From: Morchella semilibera
Lineage: Eukaryota; Ascomycota; Pezizomycetes; Pezizales; Morchellaceae
Direction: 5' to 3'
Assembly: GCA_009192285.1 (NCBI GenBank)
Contig: WBVU01000005.1
Span: 1,630,731 to 1,694,730, forward strand
Length of the DNA: 64,000 bases
How positions within the stretch are numbered: position 1 is the first letter of the stretch; every line of letters begins with the position of its first letter. Positions 1-12,026 of the stretch are shown here, in pieces. The notes below the pieces were generated by a model. The model saw nothing but the letters and a program-made list of their open reading frames with translations. It was not told the DNA's origin and did not search any database. The position numbers and the translations under genes were made by a program.

Positions 1-935
1 AGCCAATAGTTCCGTATAAACCCACTGACAGGATCCTCCTGGTGGGAGAGGGCGATTTCTCGTTCTCAGTGTCACTACTTACGACGCACCTGCTGTCTGG
101 GAGTGGGAGTGGGAAGGATGTAGACGTAGATGTAGATGCCAAAGTCCTCGATGCAGACGAGGACCTAGACCTCAATGAAGACCTCGGAGAATACACACAC
201 CCCATCCCCATAAATCTCACCGCAACCAGCTACGACATAGAAAGCACCCTTTTCGAGAAGTACCCCCAGTCCGCGGGCCACATCCAGCTCCTCCAGTCGA
301 AGGGCGCAACAGTGCTCCACGGTGTGGATGTGACCAAGTTCAGCAAGCTTCCCAAGAGCCTTCGGCGGCGAGCGGGCGCATTTGACGTCGTCGGGTTCAT
401 GTTCCCGCATGTGGGCGGGCTGTCGACGGATGTGGGGCGGCAGGCGAAGAGTAACCAAGGTTCGTGGGGTACTTGCTACTTAGGGTATGGGTGTAGGGGG
501 CTGACGATTAAAATTGGGGAGGGGAACTACAGAGCTATTGCTAGGGTTCTTTACGACAGCCGCAGAGCTGCTTGCGCAAGATGGGACAGCAGTGGTTACG
601 CTCTTTGACGGCGCGCCGTACGATCAGTGGGATGTCAAGGCGCTCGCAAAGGCCGCGGGCTTCACGACGAGGCGGTCGTTCAGGTTCATCAGTGAGTTGT
701 ATCCTGACTACAGCATGCTAGGACCCTAGGCAATGTTGAGGGCAGTGGTAATGCCTGGAAGGGCGAGGAGCGGAATGCAAGAACATATGTTTTTGAATTG
801 GCTGAGGTTAAAGGTTACAGTGGTGAGAAGACGGGCGCAAATGCCATAGAGGTAAAGAGGATAAAAAGGACTACAAAGAGAGAGAGAAGATTCCAGGACG
901 AAAGTTCTGATGAAGAGGACAATAGGAAAAAATGA
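1..935 (+). CDS. BMT5-type 25S rRNA (uridine-N3)-methyltransferase, 5'-partial, frameshifted
   Basis: Domain of the BMT5 (DUF2431, Rossmann-like) family, which methylates N3 of a uridine in 25S rRNA in the nucleolus. The gene enters from the left edge, so its N-terminus is missing. Reading from base 3, the SAM-binding glycine motif VGEGDFSFS is at 42-68, and the family motifs FPHVGGLSTDV (about 400-435) and ELLLGFF (after the intron) follow. Intron 460-532 has a GT donor, a CTGAC branch point at 501 and an AG acceptor. Near 713 the reading frame breaks. Upstream reads ...ELYPDY and the +1-shifted frame continues RHARTLGN...GEERNARTYVFEL, the conserved C-terminal block, to a TGA at 933-935. 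One missing G (AGG to AG) explains this. With it added, the two exons total 287 codons. A 22-nt intron at this point is not credible. Sequencing error is the likeliest cause; a true mutation cannot be excluded. Confidence 0.85.
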
Positions 936-1182
936 GAAATGGTAACCAATGAGTGAAAGATTCCAATGGGCCTCAGCGGTGACTCCAAACTGGGGGGAAA
1001 GGGTGACAAGAAGAGAAAGAAAAAAAAGAAAGAAAAAAAAACTCAGACACAGAGCCAAAGACGCCGACTGCTCAGTGCAGTAGTACCAGCAGAAAAAAAG
1101 ATAACTACACAAGAAATACATGCCGGTCCATACAGCCTTGAAAATTTACAGTACATTATTGTTACTAAGAAAGCCACTCCTT

Positions 1183-2668
1183 TCACATAATGAATACTTT
1201 TCTTAATGTACTATCATCCCACTCGTCGCCAGTAGTCGGATCCCTTATCCTACCGGCCGGCAAACCTAGTTTCACCGCAAACTCTTCCAATTTCTCACGT
1301 CCGTGTATCCTGTTGTTAGGTAACACAACAGGATCCGGGTCAACTGAAGACCGGACATGGTGAGCATACGGGACACTCCTTGCCAGGTCGTTGAGCTCTG
1401 TTGAACAGATTGGACAAAGCGACGTTGTAGTGCTAGCATTATTTGGAGTTGCTATAGATGAGTGGCATGAAGGCGTCTTTAGGGCAGATAGACCTGCGGA
1501 GAGGGCGATATGAAGTAGAGGCGAGACGGAAGGCCGTATAGGCTATGATGGGTGTTTACAAATGTCGCTGCGAGGAACCCCCAGCGTTTAGATGAGTACA
1601 TATCCTACACATAATGTCAATTTTGGGACATTGCCATGTTGAATACTGTAAAAATCTACCTTATATGGCTGGCATTTTGTTGTGGGCGGAAAGGCTAGAA
1701 GGACCCCCACTTTCATTATATCGTCTAGATGTTTTTCTCCCTGGGGTGCAAGGAACTTTTTCGAATATGCTGTGGCTTCTCTATGGCGGCGGTCTCGAAC
1801 AAGCTCGATAAATTGCTGCCTCCGAAGCTCGAATTCAAGGGTACTCTGCGCTTGTCAGTTAATCCCTCGTGAAAAGGTGTGGGCTATTAGCTCCATACAT
1901 TTATCTTCTTGAGAGTAGACTTATTCTCTCCACACCATGCCAGACACTCTGTAACGCTGCCATTTCGAAGACTCGCCTCAATTTTCGAGCATTGTACAAA
2001 TACATCGACATCAACTAGATCCTAAACACCAATTAGATCTCCCGTCAGTCAAACACTCGCTATGCAGGTGTATTAATATCAAGAATAATAGTGACAAACC
2101 TGGATTCCCTTCTCCTCCGCCAACTGCCTCGCGCTATTTCCATACCCGCTCCTTAACAAGAAGTCCACAAGCAACCGATCAAGTCTTGTTCTGCTCCACC
2201 TATCATAGCTCTCATCCACTAAACTTGGGATGCTATACAGGTCCTGTAGGTGCGCGATCCTCTTCCTCGAGTGCTCGTGTAGTGTCTTCTCCTCGTCATG
2301 GAGGCTCTCCAGCTTCCTTTTGAAGCCTTGCATGCGGTTGATCATGCTATCTAATGAGGCCAGCGACTCCTCCGGAGATGCCCCGGCGATTACATCTTTG
2401 GCGGCGTTGTGTATTCCTTCCTTGAGCTCCTTCTGCTCCCGCTCAAGTAGCGCTGTGCTGTCTTGAAGTTCTTCCGGAGGAGTTCGTGGGGGAGACGGAG
2501 GAGTGGTTGGTCCTGGGGGAGCTGTATCAGTATCCCAAGGGGAAAAAAGACAAGTACATGTAGTTAAGTGCACGTGAGAAAAGCCGTGGAGTAGAGAGGG
2601 GGGGGGGGGGGGGGGCTCACAAGGAGAAGATGGTTCTCGGCATTCAGCTTGGTGGTTGACATTGACAT
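1183..2668 (-). CDS. FYV10: GID/CTLH E3 ligase RING subunit Fyv10/Gid9 (MAEA family), two frameshifts
   Basis: Catalytic-core subunit of the GID ubiquitin ligase, which degrades gluconeogenic enzymes when glucose returns. Exons: 2621-2668, 2100-2512, 1899-2021, 1660-1845, 1183-1604. Order of parts: N-terminal [16 protein letters not shown] block and coiled coil; LisH ([28 protein letters not shown]); CTLH with [24 protein letters not shown]-terminal degenerate [24 protein letters not shown]; and the family C-terminus KVFIM. Two one-base losses interrupt it. Near 2444, the frame carrying [11 protein letters not shown] must shift to reach [11 protein letters not shown]. Near 1520, GLPSR must shift to reach [16 protein letters not shown]. 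With both bases added the exons give 398 codons, normal for the family. Intron 1 carries an 18-base C tract (on the coding strand) directly after the donor. It converges on BMT5, with 247 bp between the two stop codons. Confidence 0.88.
2598..2615. repeat. 18-base G homopolymer in FYV10 intron 1
   Basis: Uninterrupted G run on the + strand, so a C run just inside the 5' end of FYV10 intron 1. Long G/C homopolymers recur in non-coding parts of this window (for example 17121, 20611, 20846, 22580, 30281, 38933, 47756). Confidence 0.95.
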
Positions 2669-3532
2669 GATGGGCAGAGTTTGAAAGACAAGCGGAGCTC
2701 TATGGGTCCACAGTGTATAGGTATGTGTGTGTGTGTGTGGAGGGGGTTTAGTTACAAACGACAAAGATGGAGAGGAAATGTGGTATGATATACATGTATT
2801 TTGCGTGCTATTGTATGTTTACATATACAAGCATGTGTGACAGTCCAAAGGTTTGAGTGGCTGCCCCTCCTCCTTTCACAGCAGCGATAAGTTGCCGCTA
2901 GTTATCCTCTGTTACATACCCCCCGGCCATCACGCACACCCACAGCTGCATTATGGCACCCGATGATGATGAAGATCCCTGCACAAATAGCAACATGAAC
3001 CCACCCCTCGTCCAACCAACCATGAAACTTCCGTGCCTGCTGCCGATCTACAGCATGGGGGAAACAAAAGCATGCAAACTGTCAATGCCCATACCCTAAT
3101 TAAACCAAGTTGGATATATGAGTGCCAAATTAGTATCAAGGCTTACTTATTCACATCTCTCATAGAATACAAAATCTCTTGACTATCATTATAGTGCATT
3201 TACCATACGCAACTGCATGGTGTCTTTGTCAATAAAATTCCAACCTTATCGCAAAACTCGCGCCTTATTTCGCCGTCGAAAAAATGACCCCGCAATCCCA
3301 AGAAAATCTTCCACAAAAAAAAAAAAAAAAAAACTATTTAGTTACAATAAAGGACATACACAAAGAAAAGGTACAATGCAAGTAACAAAAACTAACAGAA
3401 TAAATGTTCAAGCAAACCAAGATAGACGTTTAAATAAAATAAATAACTAGGAACAGAAAAGAGGGGGAGGGACGGATATAGAAAGGAAACACAATGCTTT
3501 ATAAATCTCAATCATTAGCGGTCTTATTTTAA
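2669..3532. other. Intergenic FYV10-SAC3
   Basis: Presumed FYV10 promoter and SAC3 3' flank. Holds a (GT)n microsatellite at 2724-2739, one TACATGTA palindrome at 2791 and an A tract at 3317-3335. The open frames here are short, low-complexity and match nothing I recognise. Confidence 0.7.
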
Positions 3533-6500
3533 CTACCAACGGCCCTCCACCGAGCTAGGAAAAGATGATGACTCCCTAACCCCCGCCATCTCTTTCTTCA
3601 GATCCCCCAACTGCTCAATGTTTTCATCAAACATCCCATTCACCTCACTCATCATCCTCTCCAAATCCATCAAATCATTCTTCAGTCCATCAAAGGAACT
3701 ATCACCCTTCGGAGAAACAGATCTCTTCTCAATTTTATTTTCAGGGTTGGTAATTGGAGTAGTGGTCACCAAGTATTCCTCGGCCACAGGGTTCTCTATA
3801 CCGCTTCCCAAGGTACCACCACCAGGCACCGGAAATTTATCCCAATCTAAGTGTAATCCTCTTGCTTTGATTGAAAAGTAATTTGTCTGCATACCAGCGT
3901 TTCGGATACGCTGTCTCTTACCCCTACCATCGAGGACCATAGTTTCTGCCGGGGCAGGTTTTGTAGGCTTAGGTGATCCTACGGACAGCTGTTGCTGCCT
4001 TGCACGCTTTCTTTTGGCAGAGCTCTCTGTCTCGGGTGAAGGTTTCCGTGACATCATCTCAGCAACTTTTGGGTTGACCGTTTCAAGGACCAGCTGGGAG
4101 AATTGCTTCATTACTGGAGTGAAGTTACAATCCTCGAGGTTTTCGACCAGGTGAATGTCCCGGCCAATAACCCTCTCATCAAAGGTATCTAAATTTAAGG
4201 CTTTCCGAATCTAGTGGCCGCTCTAATGTTAATATCTGTAATCACGGTCTCGAACCAATCAAATCCCATTCTGGCAACTTACAGCGGCAATACGTGCGCG
4301 ACGCCCTGGACCTGATGTCCTTCCCAGGTCCCTTCCATACGGATCCGCATCCTCAGTATCTAATGGACTTCTATAACATACTACCATAACCGCCAGTTTT
4401 GCGAATTCTGTGGCACCAGCAAGCCAACTAACTGCCTCATGCAAGTTGGTCCTGTCCCTCTTGAATCTCTCTTTATTTGAGATACTATAATCTGCGGAAC
4501 AACCAAAGATAAACCCACCAACCTCCCTCCCTTCCGCCTCTGGGTCGGTCAAATCAAATTGGACCTCAAAGTTCCTTTGTTAGACATGGCGATGCGAGGC
4601 TCGCCATTACCAATGAACTTCTCTATCCACCAATAATTTTTAACGTCAACAGAGGTATTGCTGCTTTTACACAGGAGGCGCCATCGTCGGTTCCCTTCGC
4701 TGGTTGGCCACAAGGCCTGTTGAACCTTAGGCAGAAAAATCTCCTTGAGTGGCACTGGTTGATAGGTGAGTGAAGTCATTCGTTGGACCTAGTGGAACAA
4801 GTTAGTGCCTTAATATAAGGTATGATCCACTAAACGTGTTACAAACCTCATTTATTGACCTATCGAATGCTTCATCCGGTATTTGAACAGGCCGCCACTG
4901 GACGTGAGGGGAAACTGGAGGGTTTTTCCGCCTCTCCTCCCCTCTACGCTTCAACATCAATTTCCGCGCCCTCGCTTTCCACGCATAAAATATTCTTGCC
5001 CCAGAACGACTTGTATAAAATTGCTCTGCGGAGATATCCAACGCAATTTTTCTGGCTACGAGTTTTTGGGCTTTCTCATATTCTTCTGCAGCCAACTCGC
5101 GGATGATATTGGCTTTGTCCTCTTCAACAGCGGACTGGACTACTTTTTTGGCCTCCCGTGTTACAATCTTATCAAAAATTGAGTTTGCGATCTCCCAAGC
5201 GGCGGAACGGGGTACCAGTGGCTTTGCAACCGGGACTAGGGGTGGTTGTTGAATAGACTGTGCCGAAGAGGTGGTAGGTATCAAACTAGGAGCCGTAAAG
5301 GAGAAGGGTTTGGCCAAAGATGAGTCCATGGAAGAGGCCTGAAGCCCAGGAAGCAATTCCTTGAGCGTGCCCGCCGGTTGATTCGGAGTATCTTCCTGGG
5401 ACGGTAGGTTTCCGATACGATCAAACAAACTACCACCTGTTATTTTAACGGGTTCAGGGACACTATATGCACTGTCGTCTTCATAGCCGTCATAGCCGTT
5501 AGGAGCTATTGGGACACTAAAAAAGTTTGAAGGAAAGCCCTTCTGTTCAGGACGTGAATCGAAAACCGAGCCACCACTCGTTGGAACTGCCGCGGCCGAG
5601 TCTTGCTGAGCGTTTGGTGGTTGAAAAGGGGAGAATGATGGCGTGGTAGATGGCGGGGGTGGTAAAGAAGAGTTGTTTGAAGGCTGAAAAATTCCATTAG
5701 ATCCAGGTTTAGAGGGGCCCTGTTGGAATATAGACTGAGACGTGGATGGCGCTTGACCTTGTTGAAACTCAGACTGTGAAACAATAGGTTGGAAAAATCC
5801 GCCAGGTGTCACCTTCGGAGGGGCTAGGAGGGGCTGCGTGTTTGATAGAGATTGTTGAGGAACATTGCGGAAAGGCCCCTGCTTGAAGAGTGAAGACTCC
5901 GCCTGGTTGGCTGAATTATTAGGGGCAGAGAAAATTCCAGAAGGCAATTTTTTAGCAGCTGCATCTTGAGGAGTTGGTAAACCACCTCTTGAGGTGAATC
6001 CAGAATTGGGGGCAGCGGGGGGGAACGCTGGGGATATAGCACTCCCCGGCGCGAAAACACCGTTTTGAGAAGACGCTTGGGCCAAACGAGACTGTTGTGA
6101 TGCTCCCCAAACGGGTGTTCCAGATTGGAATACTGAGGCCTGTGCAACTGGTACAGCTGCCTTCTGGAATATATTGGAAGCCTGTGCTGAGGAGTTGCTA
6201 GCTTTTTGGAAAACGTTAGGCGTTGGTTGTGACGCAGCTTTTGCAAAAATACCGGCAATAGGTTTCGATATCGTCTGCGGGAAGCCAACGCCAAATGCTG
6301 GGGCGGCTCCAGAATTTAATAGTCCAAACCCCGGTGCAGAGTTTGTAGGAGGGGCTATAGATGCATTTTGCTGACCAAAACCCGAAGAAGGGAATGTGTT
6401 TGCCTCCAGGGCCACAACAGGTTGATTTATAGATTTTGCTTGACCAGGTACAAAAGATTCCGCGGCCGGATTAAAGTTCTTATTACCACTTGCCTGTCTA

Positions 6501-8479
6501 CCATATATAATATCAGGAATAGACCTGTTTCCAATCTTTGATTCAACTAGATTAGCATGGAATGACTGCCTCAAAGCGGATAGTCCGTCTGTATAGTTCT
6601 AGTTAATAATTGTGTAATCCAAGTAATCAAATCACATATCTTACCATTCCAGTTCGCGCCGCCTTTTTTAATGACCAAATGATAAACCATTTGGCCGTCA
6701 ACTTCAACTTCTCCAAGGCCAATTCCATAATATTCACAGTCTCTAAAAGCCATCTCCTCATTCTCGTAAGCTAACATCTCAACGATATCCCTTAACAAAA
6801 GTTGCTTAGTATCAGGCCGATAAGTGTTTTTTATAGCCTTCAATGCTGTTTTCCGGATCTCATTAAAATGGGTTTCAAGTAAACAGGCCATCAGATACGA
6901 TGTACTCTTGGCCTTTACGAGTCTAAAGACAGTCCCGAAGAGATTAGAACATGATTCCGCGTTTCCAACCCTCATGTGTACAGCCTCATCATTATTCCGC
7001 TGGGTGAGGGCTAGAAATTTTAGGGCCTGTTGAACCGGCTTCGAATTGAAGACGTGATCCGGCCACCTTTGAGCTTGTCGCTCTTGATCCGGGTCGCGGA
7101 GGTGTGCTATTATCTGATATGCCCGAAATTCCGGCTCGTTGGGATAGATAATATTTACTAGTCTCGCATCCTCATATAGCTCAGATAAAGTTGTAAGCAC
7201 CTTTTGAAGCTGCTCCATTTCCTGATGCGGAACAAAGTTTTTGGTCTCTTCGCAGAGCTTATGCATCGCGAGGATGTGAAAACGAGCAATAAGCTCGTGA
7301 CAAGCTACCGTCTCTGAGCCACGATAGTTCTGAAGAGTGAAGTCTTGCCGGATCCCGCGAGTACGGTCGCGCAAGAATGGATGAGTGAGCTCAAGAAGTT
7401 CGCCCCCACCGGCAATCTCGTTGATCAGATAGTCAAGTGTCGAAACAAGAACTCGAGGCGGGCGCACATCAGATGGGAGCTGTGCATCATTCCCAGCAGC
7501 TGGGCGGTGGAACTGCTTGACAGCAAGGGCCTTGTCGATTTTCCCGGTTGATGGGTTCTATTCGGGCCGTGGGTCAGTACATCGGGCTGACCAGTGGAGG
7601 TTGGGCTGTTGCCTACAATTTCCCATCTATCGACCGCATTTTGAACCGCTCTCTGTTGACGTTCGAACAACGGGCACATATCCATGCAGGTCCCAACGAA
7701 GTCGATGGCGTGTTCCAAGGTTTTCCGCTTCTCGGGGTCATCGATAGTACCATTAGCGATCGCATCTCTGCGCTCTTGGTCGCGTGCTATTTTCAACTGG
7801 AATTTGTGTTAGTACCGGTTATAGGGTATTAAATCCTTGCATTGCGACAAACCTCCTCATAGGACGCTTGTTCTAGTGTGTTGCTTGAAAACTTGGCCAC
7901 ACGGGACGCTGGCGTAGCCATTAGGTCGCGAACGTTGTCCTCGAACTCCTCGTCTGCTTCATTACCAGCCGGTGGTGTAGATGCAGGACTATTCCAACCA
8001 TCGTTTCGCGCTCGTCCATCGTCATTTCGTCCCTGATAACCTCCGCCCCGTCCACGGTCGCTATTGCCCCGACCCCGACCCCCGGCAGCACCACCTCTTC
8101 CACCTCTTCCGCCCCCTCTCCCTCTATTTAGGTTAGATGAACGAGTAGGATTACTCTCCATCCCGTGACTATTCAATTCTGTTTGACTGTAGTGAGCATT
8201 CTGGTGCTGAGACGAGTTTTGGAAGTTGCACTGGCTACTTCCACGGTTGCGATTATTGTGGTTCTGGTTGTAATTCTTACCGGCGTAACCCGCAGATAGG
8301 GGGGATTTAACTCGCTCGTTGGGAAAAGGAAGAGCAGGTCTATTTAGGAAAGCACTGACTAGTTGTCTCTGCTGGTGCTGTTCCTGTTGTTTCTGATAAC
8401 CGTTGTGTTGGGGGTTGAAGGAGTTGAACTGACCCTTGCCTGGAGCACCATGCGCGTTGAAACTACCACGCCTAGACAT
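3533..8479 (-). CDS. SAC3: SAC3/GANP mRNA export scaffold (TREX-2), one frameshift
   Basis: Scaffold of the TREX-2 complex, which couples transcription to mRNA export at the nuclear pore. Exons: 7853-8479, 7617-7796, 6645-7557, 4847-6588, 4283-4788, 3533-4210, about 1548 residues. The N-terminus has an RGG-rich stretch (GRGGGRGGRGG, about 8040-8130). The SAC3/GANP domain follows (CMDMCPLFERQQRAVQNAVDRWE, then FHRPAAGNDAQLPSDVRPPRVL and RDRTRGIRQDFTLQN). Exon 4 carries an FG-like, GLFG/FQ-rich region resembling nucleoporins, then the CID-type helix (FYAWKARARKLMLKRR) that binds Sus1/Cdc31. The last exons hold a GANP-like C-terminal domain. Near 4570 one base is missing: the frame ending ...AMSNKGT must shift to reach FEVQFDLTD. 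Adding one T makes the exon sum 1549 codons. Intron 1 has a perfect TACTAAC branch point. Identity is secure; the break is probably a sequence error. Confidence 0.9.
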
Positions 8480-9343
8480 ACCTGGTTACGCTTGGCCGGA
8501 CACGTGAGGCTGACCGGCGCAGATTCAGGAACCGAGAAAAAGCACTCAAGTTTTAACAGGTAAGGATAACACAAAATATTAACAAGTAGAGCAGAAGTAC
8601 ATGCGCAAAAACTGTAGCTAATCTAAGCTGTTGGGTAAATTATGAACGATGGTGGGAAGGAAATTCGAAAGTCTTTCAAAGAAATAGTATTATGTGGCAG
8701 GCCGTAGTGCCCCGAAACCTTTCTGTGAAAGAACCATGGAGACATGTTGATAAGCCAGTCTATATATCCTATATGTGTTGATGTAGTCGCAATCAACAGG
8801 AATACATGTACCTACTTCCATTGTATGTCATGTGTCTTAATGTTGTGACTGACGACGTAACGGGCTTAAAGATGCATGCCATTTAATAGACAAACATCAA
8901 CAATACATACATCTCTAGGTAAGTAGATTAATCACTAGTAATTCATAGAATTATTCTTAGAGCACCTACGTGTAAATAGTAGCATAACTCTCAGGTAATC
9001 TAATAGTGGATCACAGCATCTCACTCGCTAATGAGCCACATTGATTGATTGGTTTGTTGATTGATTTATTACCTAATGAACCACATGAGAACCCCTTGAA
9101 ATAACTGTCTCGAGACTCTTTAAACAGATATACAATGTTCAGGGTACCCGTCATATAAGACGAGAAATTAGAAGGTAAACCGGTTAAACACATTATAACC
9201 ATACCAGAAACTTTAGCCGTCCACACGCAGTTAATCATGAAAGTAAATATTTGGAAACTCCTAAAGACTTATACCGTGAATAGGGAAGGGCCGCCAAGAA
9301 CTGACAAATGTATGTATGTATATGTGGGATAAATAAATGTATC
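8480..9343. other. Intergenic SAC3-aminopeptidase P
   Basis: SAC3 upstream region and aminopeptidase P 3' flank. One TACATGTA palindrome at 8803. No gene seen. Confidence 0.7.
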
Positions 9344-11903
9344 TTAAATCGCCGCCGTTTCTCTCTCTAGCCACTTTAGCGCCAAGCTATCCTTTTCGAA
9401 AAAATCTTTTGTTTTCTCGTGAACCTCCGCATGGTAATCGTTAAGCCACTTTTTCTCGCCAGGGGTGAGAAGAAAGGGGTCGGTGAGCTTCCTGCACATA
9501 GGAACCTGTGCCATGACAGCAGGTTAGCCAGGCCAGGTGTTTGGGTGGCTCAATAAATGACTTACCATAGTAACATGCTCAAACCCGTAGTAGGGCCGAT
9601 CGCCAAAGTTGTGATTTGTCCGAGTTTCTTTTACCATGATTACATCTAGATTCTTGTTAACAGGCGCCCGGATAGGTATTTACAAATAGACCTACTCTCA
9701 ATGCGAATACCAAAGGACCCATCCTCGTAGTAGCCGGGTTCTTTGTGCAACGTTAATTCATGGTTCTCAATTCTACCCCAGGAAAAATGACTGACCGTCC
9801 GAGATGACCATCCCTGGGCCGAGAGGGACCTCTGCATATTGTATCCTTGTACCGATTCCGATAGGGCCTTCATGAACATTCTAGTACATCTTTAGCTCCA
9901 CGACTTCCTCAAAATTTATTTGGAATTAGTTTTTACCAAAAAGGATCCGACCCCATGCCCGGTTCCATGGCGGTAATCTAGGCCCTCGGCCCACAAGAAT
10001 TGTCGCGCTAGTACATCCAGCGCAAAGCCTGTAGTTCCCTTAGGGAATACTGCTCTATCTAGTGCAACCATTCCTTTTAACACCAAAGTGTATGCCTTTC
10101 TTTCTATATCTGTTGGCTCTCCAAAGTGGAGTGTGCGAGTCGTATCGGTAGTCCCGTCGAGGTATTGCGCGCCAGAATCACACAAGTAGATAGCTTTGGG
10201 ATCAATAACTGCACATGCGCCAGGTGTTGGTTTGTAGTGAATAACAGCAGCATTGGCACCGGTTGAAGAAATTGTATCGAAAGAAAGTCCCATAAAGTCC
10301 TTATTCTTTGATCTGATTTCCTCCAGCTTGTCTGCAGCTTGTACTTCATCTAACTTCTCACCTTTCCCCAGTTCATTTTCCAGCCAGGCAAAGTATTCAA
10401 TCAATGCTGCCCCATCACGAACATGACAGTTTCTCATTCCTTCTCTTTCTGTGTCGTTCTTAACAGCTTTTGCATCCTCAATAGGAGATCGGATAACCTC
10501 AATATTTTCCTCACCACCAAGTGCTTTCGACAAGGCCCACGAAGTCTTGTTGGAAACAAGCCATTTCTGGACCTCTTTCGCAGAGGTCTCGCTCTCACTA
10601 GCTGCCGACTCTTCTTTAAATTTCTGTGAAGTGGCGGCAAGTTCGTCGAAGATGGCATGGTAAGGGCGGATCGTTACCTCGTCGCCTAAATGGGCAAGGA
10701 CCTCCTTGTCCAGCTTGGAGGAATCGATGTAAAGAGTTGCATTGGTGGGAGTTATAAAAGCGTATGAGAAGAAAACCGGATTGTAAGGAATGCTTCACAG
10801 AAAATGGTTGTCAATAAAGAACGAGTGATACTGCTCTTTCCGGCACGTGATCTTTCCAAGGGTGATGAGCCAGGAGTATATAGCAAAGGACCAACGGGAA
10901 CATACTCGCTTCCTCTTAAATTATATAGCCATGCAATCTCATCCAACATGCTCACAACAAACCCAGGGCTCTTTTTTTTTTCCATTTCTTTCCGAAGAAC
11001 TCCGAGCTTCTCCTGGAACGGCTTTCCGGCGTATTTTTGATCCAAGAGGATCACTTTATTGTTAGGCCTCGCCGGTCTTTCTGCGCCCCAGACCTCATCT
11101 ATAAGATTCTTAGACATTCCGAGAAGGCCTGTACCACCCTTCTTCTTAATGCGAGTCTCAAGACCCTTAGCTTGCTCTATTCAATAAAGTTAGAGCCTGA
11201 TCCTAAAAACGCAGAGCAATTGACATATTACGAGCTGTAATGAGAGTGGCATCGACGCCGACAATTTTGCCCCCCTCCGCCTGCTGAACAACCCTACATC
11301 ATAATCCATCAACTTAATGGACAAGTACCATAGGCGTATGTGGTTGAGTTACCATTCCTGCCAGGTAGGAACATCAGGGAGCCCTTGTTTCAAGAGCTCC
11401 CAGTTGCTATCCAACTGATGCTGTGCTTGGTTGAAATAACGCCCATCCGTAGAGAGTGCGGCCTTTTCCTGGGTAATTATGGCGCACCCAGCTGACCCCG
11501 TGAAACCAGAAATAAAGGCTAGAAAACGTCAGAGACGAGAAACACCACAAGGACGGAAAATGAGTAGACCTCTCCGGGCATCCGCAGCACAGATGTATTC
11601 ACTGCTATGAGCATCCTCACTGGGCACAACTATAATTTATATGTCAGCTGTAACATATGAGATTTACACTAAACCTAAAGGTTAAGTACCATAGACATCA
11701 ACGTTCTCCCTCTTCATGAGCTCTCGCAGCTTCGCGAGGCTGCCGGAAGTGTTTACAGGTTCCATATCTGTGCAAAGTGCAGAGAACAAGCGAAAACGCG
11801 GCCTTGTGGGTTTTAATAGGGGGTTTGAACGAAAACGGAGGATATCTGAGGGCAGGAGCCGGCGTAGATTGCGCGTGAGATAGAAAGAAGAGGGGGCTGC
11901 CAT
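9344..11903 (-). CDS. Xaa-Pro aminopeptidase P (M24B), possible mitochondrial and cytosolic forms
   Basis: Metallopeptidase that removes an N-terminal residue preceding proline. Ten exons: 11690-11903, 11570-11629, 11353-11518, 11232-11293, 10906-11176, 9937-10792, 9796-9880, 9696-9740, 9566-9645, 9344-9505. These sum to 667 codons. Creatinase-like N-terminal modules ([20 protein letters not shown]) precede the pita-bread catalytic domain. Its metal ligands are visible: Asp pair in [17 protein letters not shown], His in [11 protein letters not shown], Glu in [10 protein letters not shown] and Glu in FGIRIEN. The family-typical start is the Met at 11765 (MEPVNTSG, 620 residues). The frame stays open upstream to a Met at 11903, adding 46 residues rich in Arg ([16 protein letters not shown]) with almost no acidic residues, like a mitochondrial presequence. 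I therefore give the longer form. No frame breaks anywhere. Confidence 0.93.
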
Positions 11904-12026
11904 TTGATGCGGGGCTCTGTAGAACTTTGTGAGGAACTCTTTGAGTGCCACAGTGAACGCCTCAAGTGGCAGGGATCGCCATCGAATTAACCAACAAAAC
12001 CCTTTTGTGGCGTCTACACCAGACTG

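Noticed and set aside
691-722. Tiny intron GTGAGT...CTAG in BMT5 explaining the frame change
   Set aside because: It would be about 30 nt or less and every acceptor choice gives a stop or loses the conserved YPDYRHARTLGN residues that are encoded there.
726-1121. 131-codon reverse frame with hydrophobic runs
   Set aside because: Antisense to the BMT5 3' end and a poly-A rich intergenic stretch; hydrophobicity comes from T-rich sequence.
1500-4600. Programmed ribosomal frameshifting in FYV10 or SAC3
   Set aside because: No slippery heptamer or downstream structure is apparent, and four unrelated sites in neighbouring genes favour sequence error.
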